Origin: Nocardiopsis trehalosi NBRC 14201
Lineage (GTDB): Bacteria; Actinomycetota; Actinomycetes; Streptosporangiales; Streptosporangiaceae
Length of the DNA stretch: 51,846 nt
Reading direction: 5' to 3'
Assembly: GCF_001552555.1 (NCBI RefSeq)
Contig: NZ_BCRK01000021.1
Location: 1 to 51,846, forward strand
In this document: positions 1-8,138 of the stretch, piece by piece
Layout: the number at the start of each line of letters is the position of its first letter
Position numbering within the stretch: the stretch's first letter is position 1
The notes under the pieces: generated by a model
Database searches by the model: none
What the model was told of the DNA's origin: nothing
What the model saw: only the letters and a program-made list of their open reading frames with translations
Program-made: the position numbers and the translations under genes

Positions 1-76
1 CGGGAGCCGCCCATCAGGCGCGGCCGTCGCCGGCGCCGCCGCTCACCGAGGACGTCCGCCGCCGCCAGGTGGGGGC

Positions 77-460
77 TCAGGCGTGGGGGTCCGGGGCCGG
101 TACGCGCGGCGTCGGGGGGCTGCGGTGGTGGGGGACGTCGTGGACCGCGTGGTAGGCGTAGCCGAGCGCTTCGTCGACCAGGGCGGCCAGGTGGTCGCTG
201 GTGATGCGGTACAGCATCCGGCGCCCGTCCTTGCGGGAGGTCACCAATCCGGCCAGGCGCAACCGCCCCAGATGCTGGGACACCGAGGACCGCGACGCCT
301 CCACCTGGGAGGTCAGCGTGGTGACGTCCTGCTCCTCGCCGAGGAGGCGGAGCAGGTGCAGGCGGGTGGGGTCGGCCAGCAGGCCCAGCACCTCGGCGGC
401 GGCGCCGTACTGTTCGTCGGAACCGTCCGGCGGACCATTTGCGTTATTGTGCGCGTGCAT
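77..460 (-). CDS. ArsR/SmtB-family metal-sensing repressor (NmtR/KmtR-like)
   Basis: About 127 residues from the ATG at 460. A winged-helix ArsR core is clear (LADPTRLHLLRLL, then the recognition helix SRSSVSQHLGRL). The N terminus begins MHAHNN and the C-terminal helix carries several His (HAVH, then HH), as in Ni/Co sensors of the NmtR type. One residue expected to be a His ligand in that helix appears to be Tyr. The gene is divergent from a His-rich cation efflux gene 74 bp away, so it probably represses that gene and itself until metal binds. A longer frame starts at 496, but 460 is preferred because a CATCAT box lies 6 nt before it, as for a leaderless mRNA. The metal specificity is inferred. 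Confidence 0.85.
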   Translation of the reverse strand: MHAHNNANGPPDGSDEQYGAAAEVLGLLADPTRLHLLRLLGEEQDVTTLTSQVEASRSSVSQHLGRLRLAGLVTSRKDGRRMLYRITSDHLAALVDEALGYAYHAVHDVPHHRSPPTPRVPAPDPHA

Positions 461-475
461 GTTTGCATGATGTCG
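451..475. promoter_or_regulatory. Candidate metal-repressor operator between arsR-like and CDF genes
   Basis: The repeat GCATG-TTT-GCATG (457-469, also readable as a CATG-N4-CATG dyad) overlaps the arsR-like start codon. It lies in an AT-richer patch of the divergent intergenic region. Binding by the ArsR protein is inferred from position only. Confidence 0.4.
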
Positions 476-534
476 TGTGCAGGGGCCCGGCCGCAACCGC
501 CGGGCCCGCGACCCCGGACGAAAGGCGCGGCCCG

Positions 535-1569
535 ATGCGCGCGGAGCACGATCACCACGGTCATGGTCACGACCACGGGTCCCGGCGCGGTGTGGGGGCG
601 GTGTGGGCGCGCCTGGCCCATGCCGTCACCCCGCACAGCCACGACACCGCCGACCGGTTCGACTCCGCGCTGGAGTCCAGTCGGCTGGGCGTGCGCACCC
701 TGGCCTGGTCGTTCCTCGCCCTCATGGTGACCGCGTCCCTCCAAGCCGCCGTGGTCGCCTTCACCGGATCGGTGGCGCTGCTGGGCGACACCGTCCACAA
801 CTTCGCGGACGCCCTGACCGCGCTACCGGTCGGTGCCGCCCTGATCCTGGGGCGCCGGGCGGCGACCCGCCGCTTCACCTACGGGCTGGGCCGCGCCGAA
901 GACCTCGCCGGGGTGGCCGTGGTGGTGCTCATCGCCGCCTCGGCCGCCGCGGCCGGATACGAGGCGCTGCACCGGCTGGCCGACCCGCGGCCGGTGGCCC
1001 ACCTGTGGGCGGTCGCCGCAGCCGGGGTCATCGGGTTCGCGGGCAACGAACTGGTGGCGCGCTGGCGCATCCGGGTGGGGCGGCGCATCGGGTCGGCGGC
1101 GCTGGTCGCCGACGGCGCCCACGCCCGCGCCGACGGCTTCACCTCCCTGGCGGTGGTGGGCGGCGCCGCCGGTGTCGCCCTCGGCTACCCGATGGCCGAC
1201 CCGCTGGTCGGCCTGGCCATCACCGTCGCGATCACGTTCGTGGGCTACGGCGCGGCCAAGCAGGTCGGTGCCCGGCTGATGGACGCCGTGGACCCGGCCC
1301 TGGTCCAGGCGGTCGAGGACGCGGCCCGCGATGTGACGGGGGTCGCCGCGACCGGGGAGGCGCGGATGCGGTGGGTCGGTCACAGCCTGCGTGCCGAACT
1401 GTCGGTGGCGGTCGACGCCGACCTGGACGTTGCCCGGGCACACCGGATCGCCCATCAGGTGGAACACGCGGTGCTGCACGCCGTGCCCCGGATGCGCGCC
1501 GTGGTCGTGCACGTCGAACCCGATCGCGGGGCCGGCGCCGCACACGCCGGGCTCGCCCACCACCGCTGA
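535..1569 (+). CDS. Cation diffusion facilitator (CDF) metal efflux transporter
   Basis: 344 residues. The protein starts with a His-rich metal-binding segment (EHDHHGHGHDHG) followed by six predicted membrane helices. It has the CDF signatures GDTVHNFADALT (about residues 84-95) and HARADGFTSLAVV, whose His/Asp residues form the transport site, and a C-terminal ferredoxin-like cytoplasmic domain rich in His at the end. It would export Zn, Cd, Co or Ni in exchange for protons at the cytoplasmic membrane. The ATG at 535 is preceded by GAAAGG. Upstream in-frame codons exist but lack a binding site. The divergent ArsR-family gene indicates metal-induced expression. Confidence 0.92.
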   Translation: MRAEHDHHGHGHDHGSRRGVGAVWARLAHAVTPHSHDTADRFDSALESSRLGVRTLAWSFLALMVTASLQAAVVAFTGSVALLGDTVHNFADALTALPVGAALILGRRAATRRFTYGLGRAEDLAGVAVVVLIAASAAAAGYEALHRLADPRPVAHLWAVAAAGVIGFAGNELVARWRIRVGRRIGSAALVADGAHARADGFTSLAVVGGAAGVALGYPMADPLVGLAITVAITFVGYGAAKQVGARLMDAVDPALVQAVEDAARDVTGVAATGEARMRWVGHSLRAELSVAVDADLDVARAHRIAHQVEHAVLHAVPRMRAVVVHVEPDRGAGAAHAGLAHHR

Positions 1570-1705
1570 TGCCGGGCTGAGGGGGCGGGGACACCGCTCC
1601 GGCTCGTCCCGGTGTCGGCGCCGTCTCCGCCGGGAGCGCCGCCTCGCCGTGACCGGGGCCGGTGGGGTCGGGGAGTCGGGCCAGCCCGAGGCGGCGGGGC
1701 GGGGG

Positions 1706-2719
1706 CTACCACCCCAGGCGGGACAGGGCCTCGTCGGGGGACACGCCTTCGGGGTCGGGGGAGGCCCACGCCGCCGCGCATACGGCGCGGAGGCCGTCGA
1801 GGCGGTCGCCGTCGCCCGACAGCAGCACCGTGCCGTTGTCCACCCGCGCCACCCAGTCCGCGCAGCGCGCCACACCGTTGTCGACCGCCGTCTCGGGGTG
1901 GGGGTGGTGCAGGCCGTCGAGGTCCCACGCCAGGTACGACGGGCGGTGCGGGGGAGCGGCGGTCACCGCCTCGGCCGGGGTCGTCACCCCCGACAGCACC
2001 AGCATGCTCGCCACACCGCGCGCGGTCGCCCCCTCGATGTCGGTGTCCAGCCGGTCGCCGACCACCAGCGGCGACACCGCGCCGGTCCGCAGCACCCCCT
2101 CCTCGTGGAGGGGCCGCATGGGCTTGCCCGCGACCACCGGCTCGCGGCCGGTGGCGTGGGCGATCACCCGCGCCATCGACCCGTTGCCGGGCTGGATGCC
2201 GCGGTCCAGCGGCGCGGTCGCGTCGTTGTTGCTGGCGACGAACAACGCCCCCTGCGCCACCGCCAGGGTGCCTTCGACCAGCTGGTCGTACCCCAGGCGC
2301 GGCGAGTACCCCTGCACGACCGCCACCGGCCGCTCCACGGCCAGGGTCACCGGGCGCAGGCCCTGCCGGCGCAGCGCCACCCGCAGGCCGGTGTCGCCGA
2401 CGACCAGCACGGGCGACCCGGCGGGGAACCGCTCCGCGAGGAGGCGGGCGGCGGCCTCCGCCGAGGTCACCACCTCCTCCGGTGCGGCGTCGATCCCCAT
2501 GGCGGTCAGCCGGTGGGCGATCGCGGAGGGGGTCCGGGCGGCGTTGTTGGTGACGAACGCCACCCGCATGCCGGCCGCCCGCGCCTTGCCGATCGCCTCG
2601 GGTGCGGCGGGTACCGGCCGTGCGCCGATGTACACGACCCCGTCGAGGTCGAGCAGGGCCGCGTCGTGGACGGCGGTGAGCGGTCGGGTCGAGGTCAGCA
2701 GAGTCATGCGCTCCGTCAT
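1706..2719 (-). CDS. HAD-superfamily IIA phosphatase (NagD/PGP-like)
   Basis: 337 residues. The HAD motif I is LLDLDGVVYIG, motif II is VTNNAART, and the terminal motif is VVGDRLDTDIEGA. A IIA-type cap lies between them. The phosphate-ester substrate cannot be read from the sequence. Relatives act on 4-nitrophenyl phosphate, nucleotides or phosphoglycolate. About 60 C-terminal residues extend past the HAD fold. The start shares one base with the stop of the upstream DUF1015 gene (TGATG), so translation is probably coupled. An internal ATG at 2707 preceded by GGAG is an alternative start. The related gene order near tlyA in other actinomycetes supports the call. Confidence 0.88.
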   Translation of the reverse strand: MTERMTLLTSTRPLTAVHDAALLDLDGVVYIGARPVPAAPEAIGKARAAGMRVAFVTNNAARTPSAIAHRLTAMGIDAAPEEVVTSAEAAARLLAERFPAGSPVLVVGDTGLRVALRRQGLRPVTLAVERPVAVVQGYSPRLGYDQLVEGTLAVAQGALFVASNNDATAPLDRGIQPGNGSMARVIAHATGREPVVAGKPMRPLHEEGVLRTGAVSPLVVGDRLDTDIEGATARGVASMLVLSGVTTPAEAVTAAPPHRPSYLAWDLDGLHHPHPETAVDNGVARCADWVARVDNGTVLLSGDGDRLDGLRAVCAAAWASPDPEGVSPDEALSRLGW

Positions 2720-4089
2720 CAGGGTCGGGGTGGGCGGGAGGGGGTGGCGAACTCGCGGATCACCAGCCCCGTGCGGGGCTTCGGGCCGAAGGACGTCGAC
2801 TTGCGGGGGGTGAGTCCGCCGCGGGCGGTGACCGCGTAGACGTCCGCGACGTCCAGGGCCGGCACGAGGACGGCCGTGTCCGCCCCGGGCCGGGCCGCCG
2901 CGGCGGAAGCGGCGGGGTCGTCGTGCACGAGGTCGACCCGTTCGTCGCCGGCGCCCCACAGCGGCAGCAGCAGGTGTTCCAGGGCGGCGGTCGGCAGCGC
3001 CCGCCACTCCGGTGGCCGGCCGGGAGCGGCGCGCGTGAGCGCCGACGGGTCGAACCCGTCGACCAGGTAGCGGGCCTGCGACGCGTCGGCCAGCAGCAGT
3101 GCGGGCCCGTGCGCGGCGGCCGCGCGCAGCCGGGCGAGCCCCCCGTCGGGACCGTCCCCGGCGGAGACCTTCTTGACCCTGGCCACCCGCTCGGCCGCGC
3201 GGGCGGCGGCAGCGGTGTCCAGGCCGCGCACCACCCGGTGGATCGCCCCCAGGTGCGGGGGCCAGGCGTCAGAGTCCACGAGCAGGGCCAGTCCGTGGTC
3301 CCACGGTCCCGGGGCGGCCGCATCGGCGCGCAGCCGCTGGTACGCGGCGTAGCGGTGGTGCCCGTCGGCGATCAGGGCGGTGCGTCCGGCCAGATCGGCG
3401 GCGACGGCGGCCTGGGCGGCGGGGTCCGCGACCGCCCACAGCCGGTGCGCCACGCCGTCGCCGGTCACCGTGTCGACCAGGGGGGCGTCCGCGCCGTCGG
3501 CCACGGCGTCGGTGGTGCGGGTGGCGGCCCCGCGCGACGCGCCCGCGCCGCCCCGGTACAGCAGGAGGATCGGCTCCAGGTTGGCGCGGGTGGCGGCCAT
3601 GAGGCGGACGCGGTCGTCGACCGGTGCGGCGGCGACGTCCTCGTGCGGGCGCACCACCGTCCCGCCGGGAGCGGGCAGGCGCAGCGCGCCGATGAGGCCG
3701 CGCTGGCGGGTGCCGTCGGGCGCCGTCTGCTCGTAGACGTAGAGCACGGGGTCGGGGTCGCGGACCAGGACGCCGGTCGAGATCCACCGGCGCAGGGTGC
3801 GGGCCGCCGCGGCGTAGCGGTCGGGCCCGGTCAGCTCGCCCGCCAGCACCGCGCTCTCGGCGGCGGGCGGCACCGTCAGCCGGGCCGCGTTGTGCGGTTC
3901 GGCGCCGACCAGGTCGGCCACCGCCGCCGCGTCGACGACGTCGTAGGGCGGGGCGAGCGCCAGGGCCAGGTCGAACCCGGGGGTGTCGATGAGGGCGCGC
4001 GCGTCGGGGGTCGCGTAGCGCAGCCCCCGCAACGGGGCCAGCTCCAGGACCTCCGCGTCCGACTCCGTCGGGTCCGAATCTGTGCGCAC
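2719..4089 (-). CDS. DUF1015-family protein
   Basis: 456 residues from a GTG at 4089. It matches the DUF1015 family, with an N-terminal APPYDVV motif, a central ADGHHRYAAY motif near residue 240, and a C-terminal GGLTPRKSTSFGPKPRTGL segment. Biochemical function is unknown; the HHRY motif suggests an enzymatic role. No Shine-Dalgarno precedes the GTG. A TATCGT box ends 6 nt before it, the arrangement of a leaderless transcript. The frame stays open further upstream, but there it runs through the terminator and the SCP2 gene. It forms a two-gene operon with the HAD phosphatase. Confidence 0.85.
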   Translation of the reverse strand: MRTDSDPTESDAEVLELAPLRGLRYATPDARALIDTPGFDLALALAPPYDVVDAAAVADLVGAEPHNAARLTVPPAAESAVLAGELTGPDRYAAAARTLRRWISTGVLVRDPDPVLYVYEQTAPDGTRQRGLIGALRLPAPGGTVVRPHEDVAAAPVDDRVRLMAATRANLEPILLLYRGGAGASRGAATRTTDAVADGADAPLVDTVTGDGVAHRLWAVADPAAQAAVAADLAGRTALIADGHHRYAAYQRLRADAAAPGPWDHGLALLVDSDAWPPHLGAIHRVVRGLDTAAAARAAERVARVKKVSAGDGPDGGLARLRAAAAHGPALLLADASQARYLVDGFDPSALTRAAPGRPPEWRALPTAALEHLLLPLWGAGDERVDLVHDDPAASAAAARPGADTAVLVPALDVADVYAVTARGGLTPRKSTSFGPKPRTGLVIREFATPSRPPRP

Positions 4090-4104
4090 GCTGGCACGAT
4101 ACCC

Positions 4105-4141
4105 GCCCCCGGGCCCGCCCCCAGGGGGCGGGCCCGGGGGC
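4105..4141 (-). terminator. Strong hairpin terminator after the SCP2-domain gene
   Basis: Perfect 18-bp inverted repeat of G and C (4105-4122 and 4124-4141) around a single base. It lies 9 bp past the stop of the SCP2 gene and just before the DUF1015 start. There is no long T tract, which is usual for actinobacterial terminators. Confidence 0.75.
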
Positions 4142-4150
4142 GGTGGCGGT

Positions 4151-4501
4151 CTACAGCAGCTTGCGCATCCGGAGCAGGTCGCCGAAGCTCGCGTCGAGCT
4201 TGACCCGGCCGGAGAGCATCGCCTTGGCGAAGTCGAGCCGGTCCTCGGCCAGCTCCACCAGGTCACCGCTGGACACGGTGATGCGCACCTGCGCCCGGTC
4301 GGCGGGCGCGGCGGCGGCCCGGGGGGTGACGTCCTCCAGGCCGTTGCGGGTGAGCCGCATGTCGAACACCGTGTCCAGGTCGGGCACGGTGACGCTGACG
4401 GTGCGCTCCACGAGGTGCTTGCGCCGGTCCGCCTCGTCGACCTTCATGATCCGGTCGGACACCTTGCCGATCGCCGCCCGGCACTCTTCAACGCTGCTCA
4501 T
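4151..4501 (-). CDS. SCP2 sterol-binding-domain protein
   Basis: 116 residues, about the size of a single SCP2 domain. The N-terminal helix (MSSVEECRAAIGKVSDRIMK) and the closing segment with LSGRVKLDASFGDLLRMRKLL match the family, including the late 'ML-G-K-D-S-G-D' pattern. SCP2 proteins bind lipids in a hydrophobic tunnel, and the ligand here is unknown. The ATG at 4501 is preceded by GGGGGG and by a CATCAT box 7 nt away. The gene is divergent from the phasin-like gene and followed by a strong terminator, so it is probably monocistronic. Confidence 0.85.
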   Translation of the reverse strand: MSSVEECRAAIGKVSDRIMKVDEADRRKHLVERTVSVTVPDLDTVFDMRLTRNGLEDVTPRAAAAPADRAQVRITVSSGDLVELAEDRLDFAKAMLSGRVKLDASFGDLLRMRKLL

Positions 4502-4725
4502 GCCCCCCATGATGCCGCACCCCGATCGGTGCCCGCCGCGACGGCCGGGCCGGGCGGCGGCGACCGCGCGGGGTACCCGGCCGGTGGCGGGGCGGCCGCC
4601 GCGTGCGCGGTTCGGGCTCCCGGTGCCGGGCGATCCCGGTAGCGTTGTCGCACGAACCCCCTGGAACCCCCTCATCCCAGTGGCACGTTCTTGTGGCACG
4701 GTCGAGCAGCAAGGAGCACGTCACC

Positions 4726-5670
4726 ATGGTCGTCGATGCGGTTCGCGCCTATCTCGACGCCGCCAGCGGCCTCACGGAACTCACCCGCAAGCGCGCCGTG
4801 GCGGCGGCGAAGACCCTGCTGCGGGCGGCCGACGACCGGGCGCCGGGCACGCGCGGCACCGATGCGGCGGAGGGGGCGGCCGGGGCGCCGCGCGTGGGCG
4901 CGACCATCCAGACCCTGGCCACCGACCTGATCGAGACGAGCCGGGCCAACCGCGAGGCGCTGGACGCGCTGGTGCGGGCGGAGGTGGAGCAGGTCCTCGG
5001 CCGGCTCGACCTGGTGCGGCGCGACGACTACGACCGGCTCGCGCGCCGGGTGGCCGAACTGGAGCGCCGCCTCGCGCAGCGGGCGCCCGCCGCCCGGTCC
5101 GCCGGTGCTCCGGCCCCGGTGCAGCCCGCAGACGTCCAGGCCGCGCTGCGCCCGACCCCCGGCGTGACCGAGGCCACCACGGCGCCCCGCCCGGCGGCCT
5201 CCCCGGACGCGGTCCCGGCCCCCGCGCACCCCGCCGACGCGGCCGCCGCGCCGACCGCTTCCCCGACCGACGCCCCCGACACCGCCCCGGAACCCGCCGA
5301 CGCGGCCGCCGGGACCGCCCGGGACGTCGGCGACCCCGCGCTGTTCACGGCGGACGGCGAACCCACCGGTGACGTCACCGCCGGGGCCGCCGAAGACGCC
5401 CCCGAGGCGCCCCCCACCGACACGGTCGAGACCGGAGCGGAACCGGCCGCGGCGGCGGACGGCACGCCGCCGTCGGCGGAGGCCGCCCCGGCCGCCGCCG
5501 GGGACGACGGCCCGGCCGACGCCGAATCCGCCCCCGCGTCGAAGAAGGCGTCCACCCCCCGCACCGCCAAGGCCAAGTCCACGGCCGCCCGCTCCAGGTC
5601 GACCGCCAAGGGCACCAAGCGCTCCGGCGGCGCCCGCACCAAGAACGGCTCGGCGAAGAAGACCGACTGA
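4726..5670 (+). CDS. Phasin-like coiled-coil protein with Ala/Pro and Lys-rich tail
   Basis: 314 residues. The N-terminal ~125 residues are helical and end in a heptad-rich stretch (LARRVAELERRL). The segment before it, VEQVLGRLDLVRRDDYDRL, resembles the oligomerisation segment of PhaF-type phasins. Residues ~130-265 are low-complexity Ala/Pro/Asp. The last ~45 residues are Lys/Arg/Ser/Thr-rich and could bind nucleic acid, like the AlgP/PhaF tail. The gene has a good binding site (AAGGAGC, 9 nt before ATG). No PHA synthesis genes are in the window, so a granule role is unproven. Function unknown. Confidence 0.8.
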   Translation: MVVDAVRAYLDAASGLTELTRKRAVAAAKTLLRAADDRAPGTRGTDAAEGAAGAPRVGATIQTLATDLIETSRANREALDALVRAEVEQVLGRLDLVRRDDYDRLARRVAELERRLAQRAPAARSAGAPAPVQPADVQAALRPTPGVTEATTAPRPAASPDAVPAPAHPADAAAAPTASPTDAPDTAPEPADAAAGTARDVGDPALFTADGEPTGDVTAGAAEDAPEAPPTDTVETGAEPAAAADGTPPSAEAAPAAAGDDGPADAESAPASKKASTPRTAKAKSTAARSRSTAKGTKRSGGARTKNGSAKKTD

Positions 5671-6013
5671 TCCCCGCCACCCGCCGCCCGACCGCCTCGG
5701 GCCCTGGTGTGCCGACCCCGGATGCCGGTCACGCGCGCGGACGGCCGCCCGGCGACGGAACCGAGCCGCCCGCCGGCGGGGGCGGCCGCGTGCCGCTCTG
5801 CGGGTGGTGACCGCACCCGTTCGGGCACGTGCCCCGGCAGGTGCTCATCTCCTCGCCACAACCGCCAGGGCGGCGGCCCGAACCACCGGCTTTCCGCGCC
5901 TCGGTCCCGTGCCGTGTGGATGCCGGGCGGGCCGGGGCGGGTCGGGCGCCGCGTCGGAATGAGGCCGAACGGGCCCGCTCCACGGCGGGGTGTGGCCGCC
6001 CTAGCCTTTCCGG
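5671..6013. other. Non-coding gap before the small membrane protein
   Basis: 343 bp with no credible gene. Open frames here have no binding site and are by-products of high GC. The only interpretable element is TAGCCT at 6002-6007, a -10 box placed 6 nt before the next start codon. Confidence 0.5.
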
Positions 6014-6505
6014 ATGAACCTCGACCCGAATGAAGCCCTGGCCCTGTGGTGGTCCGGCGAGCAGTTGATCGGCCACTCCGTTCTCGGCGTCCCGGTGCTC
6101 TGGCTGAGCCGCGGCGGCAAGGTGCTGTCCCTGCTGTCCGGGCTGGTGATCGTCTACGACATCATCGGGCCGCGCCGCTTCCGCGACATCGCGCGCAGCC
6201 TCATCGACGAGGACCACCCCGAGTCGTCGCGGAGCCGGGAGGCGGTGGCCGTCCTCACGGTGGGTGCCGTCGCCGCGGTCGTGGTCTCGGGCTTGGCGGC
6301 CCTCGCCGCCGTACTGGGCGAGGACCTGTGGTTCTCCCCAGCGCTCGCCATCTTCGCGATGGTCGTCGGCACCCTGTCCCTGGTTTCCGTCATGCCCCGT
6401 CTGCTCTCCGGCGTGCTCGCCGATCCCTCCCTGGGCCACCGGATCAAACGCGGTGCCGCCTATCTGCTCTGCGTCGGGTTCCTGCTGGACCTCCTCGCCT
6501 CCTGA
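6014..6505 (+). CDS. Small integral membrane protein of unknown function
   Basis: 163 residues with four likely membrane helices (about residues 25-48, 78-99, 104-127 and 146-162). A charged loop RRFRDIARSLIDEDHPESSRSRE lies between the first two. I recognise no family motif. No Shine-Dalgarno is present. TAGCCT ends 6 nt before the ATG, so the mRNA is probably leaderless. The coding bias fits the rest of the genome. Neighbours point away from or across it and give no functional hint. Confidence 0.7.
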   Translation: MNLDPNEALALWWSGEQLIGHSVLGVPVLWLSRGGKVLSLLSGLVIVYDIIGPRRFRDIARSLIDEDHPESSRSREAVAVLTVGAVAAVVVSGLAALAAVLGEDLWFSPALAIFAMVVGTLSLVSVMPRLLSGVLADPSLGHRIKRGAAYLLCVGFLLDLLAS

Positions 6506-6630
6506 CGCCCGATGGCGGTGGGCCGAGTCGCGGGAACGGCCGTTCCACCGGGGACGACGTGCGGAGGGGCGCCCCCTGATGCGCCGGGCGGGGGCGATGG
6601 GGCCGCCCCGGCCGGCGGCCCCGGCCGCCG

Positions 6631-6984
6631 TCAGTCGTCCAGGCGGACGGTGACGGTGACGCGGCCCCGGGGGTCGCGGTGGGCGATCGCGTGGCCGGTG
6701 CGGTCCGCTCCGTCGAGTTCGAGCGTGATCGGGCCTCCCTCGCCCGTGAAGTTGCGCCACCACCGCTTGGCGTCGGGGATCTGGACGCCGATCGTGACCG
6801 TCGGGCCCGAACGCCGGAACGCGACGGGGGTGCTGAAGGTGCGCCCCGACCGGCGGCCCGTGTAGGTGACGACCGTGAGGTGCCGGCGGACCAGCGGGCC
6901 CAGGCGCCGCGACGACCGCGCTTTCACGGCGCACGCGTTCACGTGGTCGATCGCGCCCTTCGGCAGCGGCCCCTTGTATCCCAT
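6631..6984 (-). CDS. DUF385 / deazaflavin-dependent nitroreductase-family protein
   Basis: 117 residues. The segments VRRHLTVVTYTGRRSGRTFSTPV and PDAKRWWRNFTGEGGPITLEL are typical of the actinobacterial DUF385 family. This family binds F420 or other cofactors in a split beta-barrel. The reaction is unknown. The ATG at 6984 has an excellent GAGGAGG site. It is divergent from a TetR-family gene across a 90-bp region with an inverted repeat, so TetR control is likely. Confidence 0.8.
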   Translation of the reverse strand: MGYKGPLPKGAIDHVNACAVKARSSRRLGPLVRRHLTVVTYTGRRSGRTFSTPVAFRRSGPTVTIGVQIPDAKRWWRNFTGEGGPITLELDGADRTGHAIAHRDPRGRVTVTVRLDD

Positions 6985-7025
6985 TTCGTCCTCCTCTGTG
7001 GCTGAACGTCGCGTCGCGCCGAACG

Positions 7026-7066
7026 TAACACGGTAAGCGGAGGGGGCCATCCGTTTGCCGTAAAGT
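7026..7066. promoter_or_regulatory. Divergent promoter and candidate TetR operator
   Basis: Imperfect inverted repeat CACGGTAAGCGG (7029-7040) / CCGTTTGCCGTA (7051-7062), 9 of 12 positions matching. TAAAGT at 7061-7066 is a -10 box 7 nt before the tetR GTG start. Repressor binding is inferred. Confidence 0.45.
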
Positions 7067-7073
7067 GAGAAGG

Positions 7074-7775
7074 GTGAGCGCCGAATCCTCTCGCCTGCCG
7101 ACCGCCCCGGCACGGCTGCGCGCCGACGCGCGGCACAACCGCGACCGCATCGCCGAGGTCGCGCGCGACCTCCTCGCCACGCGCGGGCTCGACGTGCCGA
7201 TGGCCGCGATCGCCCGGCGCGCCGGTGTCGGCATCGCGACGCTCTACCGGCACTTCCCCACGAAGGAGGCCCTGGTCGAGGTCGTGTTCGCCGAGAAGTT
7301 CGCCGCCTGCGCCTCCGTCGTCGACGACGCGCTCGCCGACCCCGACGCGTGGCGGGGCTTCCGGACCGCCGTCGAGCGGGTGTGCGCGCTCCAGGCCGAC
7401 GACCACGGTTTCAGCGCGGCCTTCGTCGCGGCCTTCCCGGCGCCGGACGCGCGCGAACGCGAACGCGCCCGCGCCGTCGAGGGCATGGCCGAGCTGACGC
7501 GGCGCGCCCAGGCGGCCGGGCGGCTGCGCGCGGACTTCGTACCGGCGGACCTCGCCCTGCTGATGGCGGCCAACAGAGGGGTCATCGCCGCCGCCGGCCG
7601 TGCGGGGCCGGCCGCCTCGAAGCGGCTCGTGGGCTACCTGCTCGGCGCCTTCGACGCCGAAGGCGCGGGGCCGCTGCCGCCGCCCGCCCCGATCGACCTG
7701 CTGGATGCCGTGGGCCGGCCGCCCGCACCGCCGGTGCGGCCACGTGCGGAGCGGGGCGGCCGTCCCGGCGCGTGA
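7074..7775 (+). CDS. TetR-family transcriptional regulator
   Basis: 233 residues from the GTG at 7074. The N-terminal HTH is clear (IAEVARDLLATRGLDVPMAA, then IARRAGVGIATLYRHFPTKE). The C-terminal ligand-binding region (SetR/TetR_C-like, with FSAAFVAAFPAPDAR) is diverged, and the last ~30 residues are Pro-rich. The start is favoured by a TAAAGT box 7 nt upstream (leaderless). GTG 7065 is an alternative. It probably represses itself and the divergent DUF385 gene. The ligand is unknown. Confidence 0.88.
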   Translation: MSAESSRLPTAPARLRADARHNRDRIAEVARDLLATRGLDVPMAAIARRAGVGIATLYRHFPTKEALVEVVFAEKFAACASVVDDALADPDAWRGFRTAVERVCALQADDHGFSAAFVAAFPAPDARERERARAVEGMAELTRRAQAAGRLRADFVPADLALLMAANRGVIAAAGRAGPAASKRLVGYLLGAFDAEGAGPLPPPAPIDLLDAVGRPPAPPVRPRAERGGRPGA

Positions 7776-7868
7776 GGCCCGGCCGGCACCCGCCCGCCGG
7801 CACCGCGACCGGCCCCGGGGCGGCGCCCGCCGGTCCGCCTCCGGGGACGGCCGGGCTACCGTTGCGGT

Positions 7869-8138
7869 GTGCAGAGCGACGCCCCGGAGCCCGTGGTCAT
7901 CGTCCGCGCGGTGCGGACCGGCCGGGCCACCCCCTCGCAGTGGGACGCGTGGACCGCTGATGGCACCTACCTGTACCTGCGGTACCGCTGGGGGCACGGG
8001 GACGTCGCCGTCGGCGACGTGGACGGCCCGGTCATCGCCGGGTTCCGGCACGGCGGTCCATGGGCGGGCGACATCTCGCTGGAGGAGTTCTGCCGGAGGG
8101 CGGGCGTCGTGCTCGCCGACGGCGTCCGCGAGGCGTGA
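7869..8138 (+). CDS. Conserved hypothetical small protein
   Basis: 89 residues. It contains Trp/Tyr/Gly-rich stretches (TADGTYLYLRYRWGHGDVAV, then FRHGGPWAGDISLEEFCRRAG) compatible with a small beta-rich fold. I do not recognise the family, although similar short proteins occur in Streptomyces. The GTG start at 7869 lies 6 nt after a TACCGT box, so a leaderless transcript is likely. It follows tetR by 93 bp and could be separately expressed. Confidence 0.65.
   Translation: MQSDAPEPVVIVRAVRTGRATPSQWDAWTADGTYLYLRYRWGHGDVAVGDVDGPVIAGFRHGGPWAGDISLEEFCRRAGVVLADGVREA

Noticed and set aside
1581-1616. Weak GACACCG / CGGTGTC pairing between the CDF and HAD genes as a terminator
   Set aside because: Only 7 bp with a 13-nt loop. 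It is placed suitably between convergent genes but is too weak to claim.
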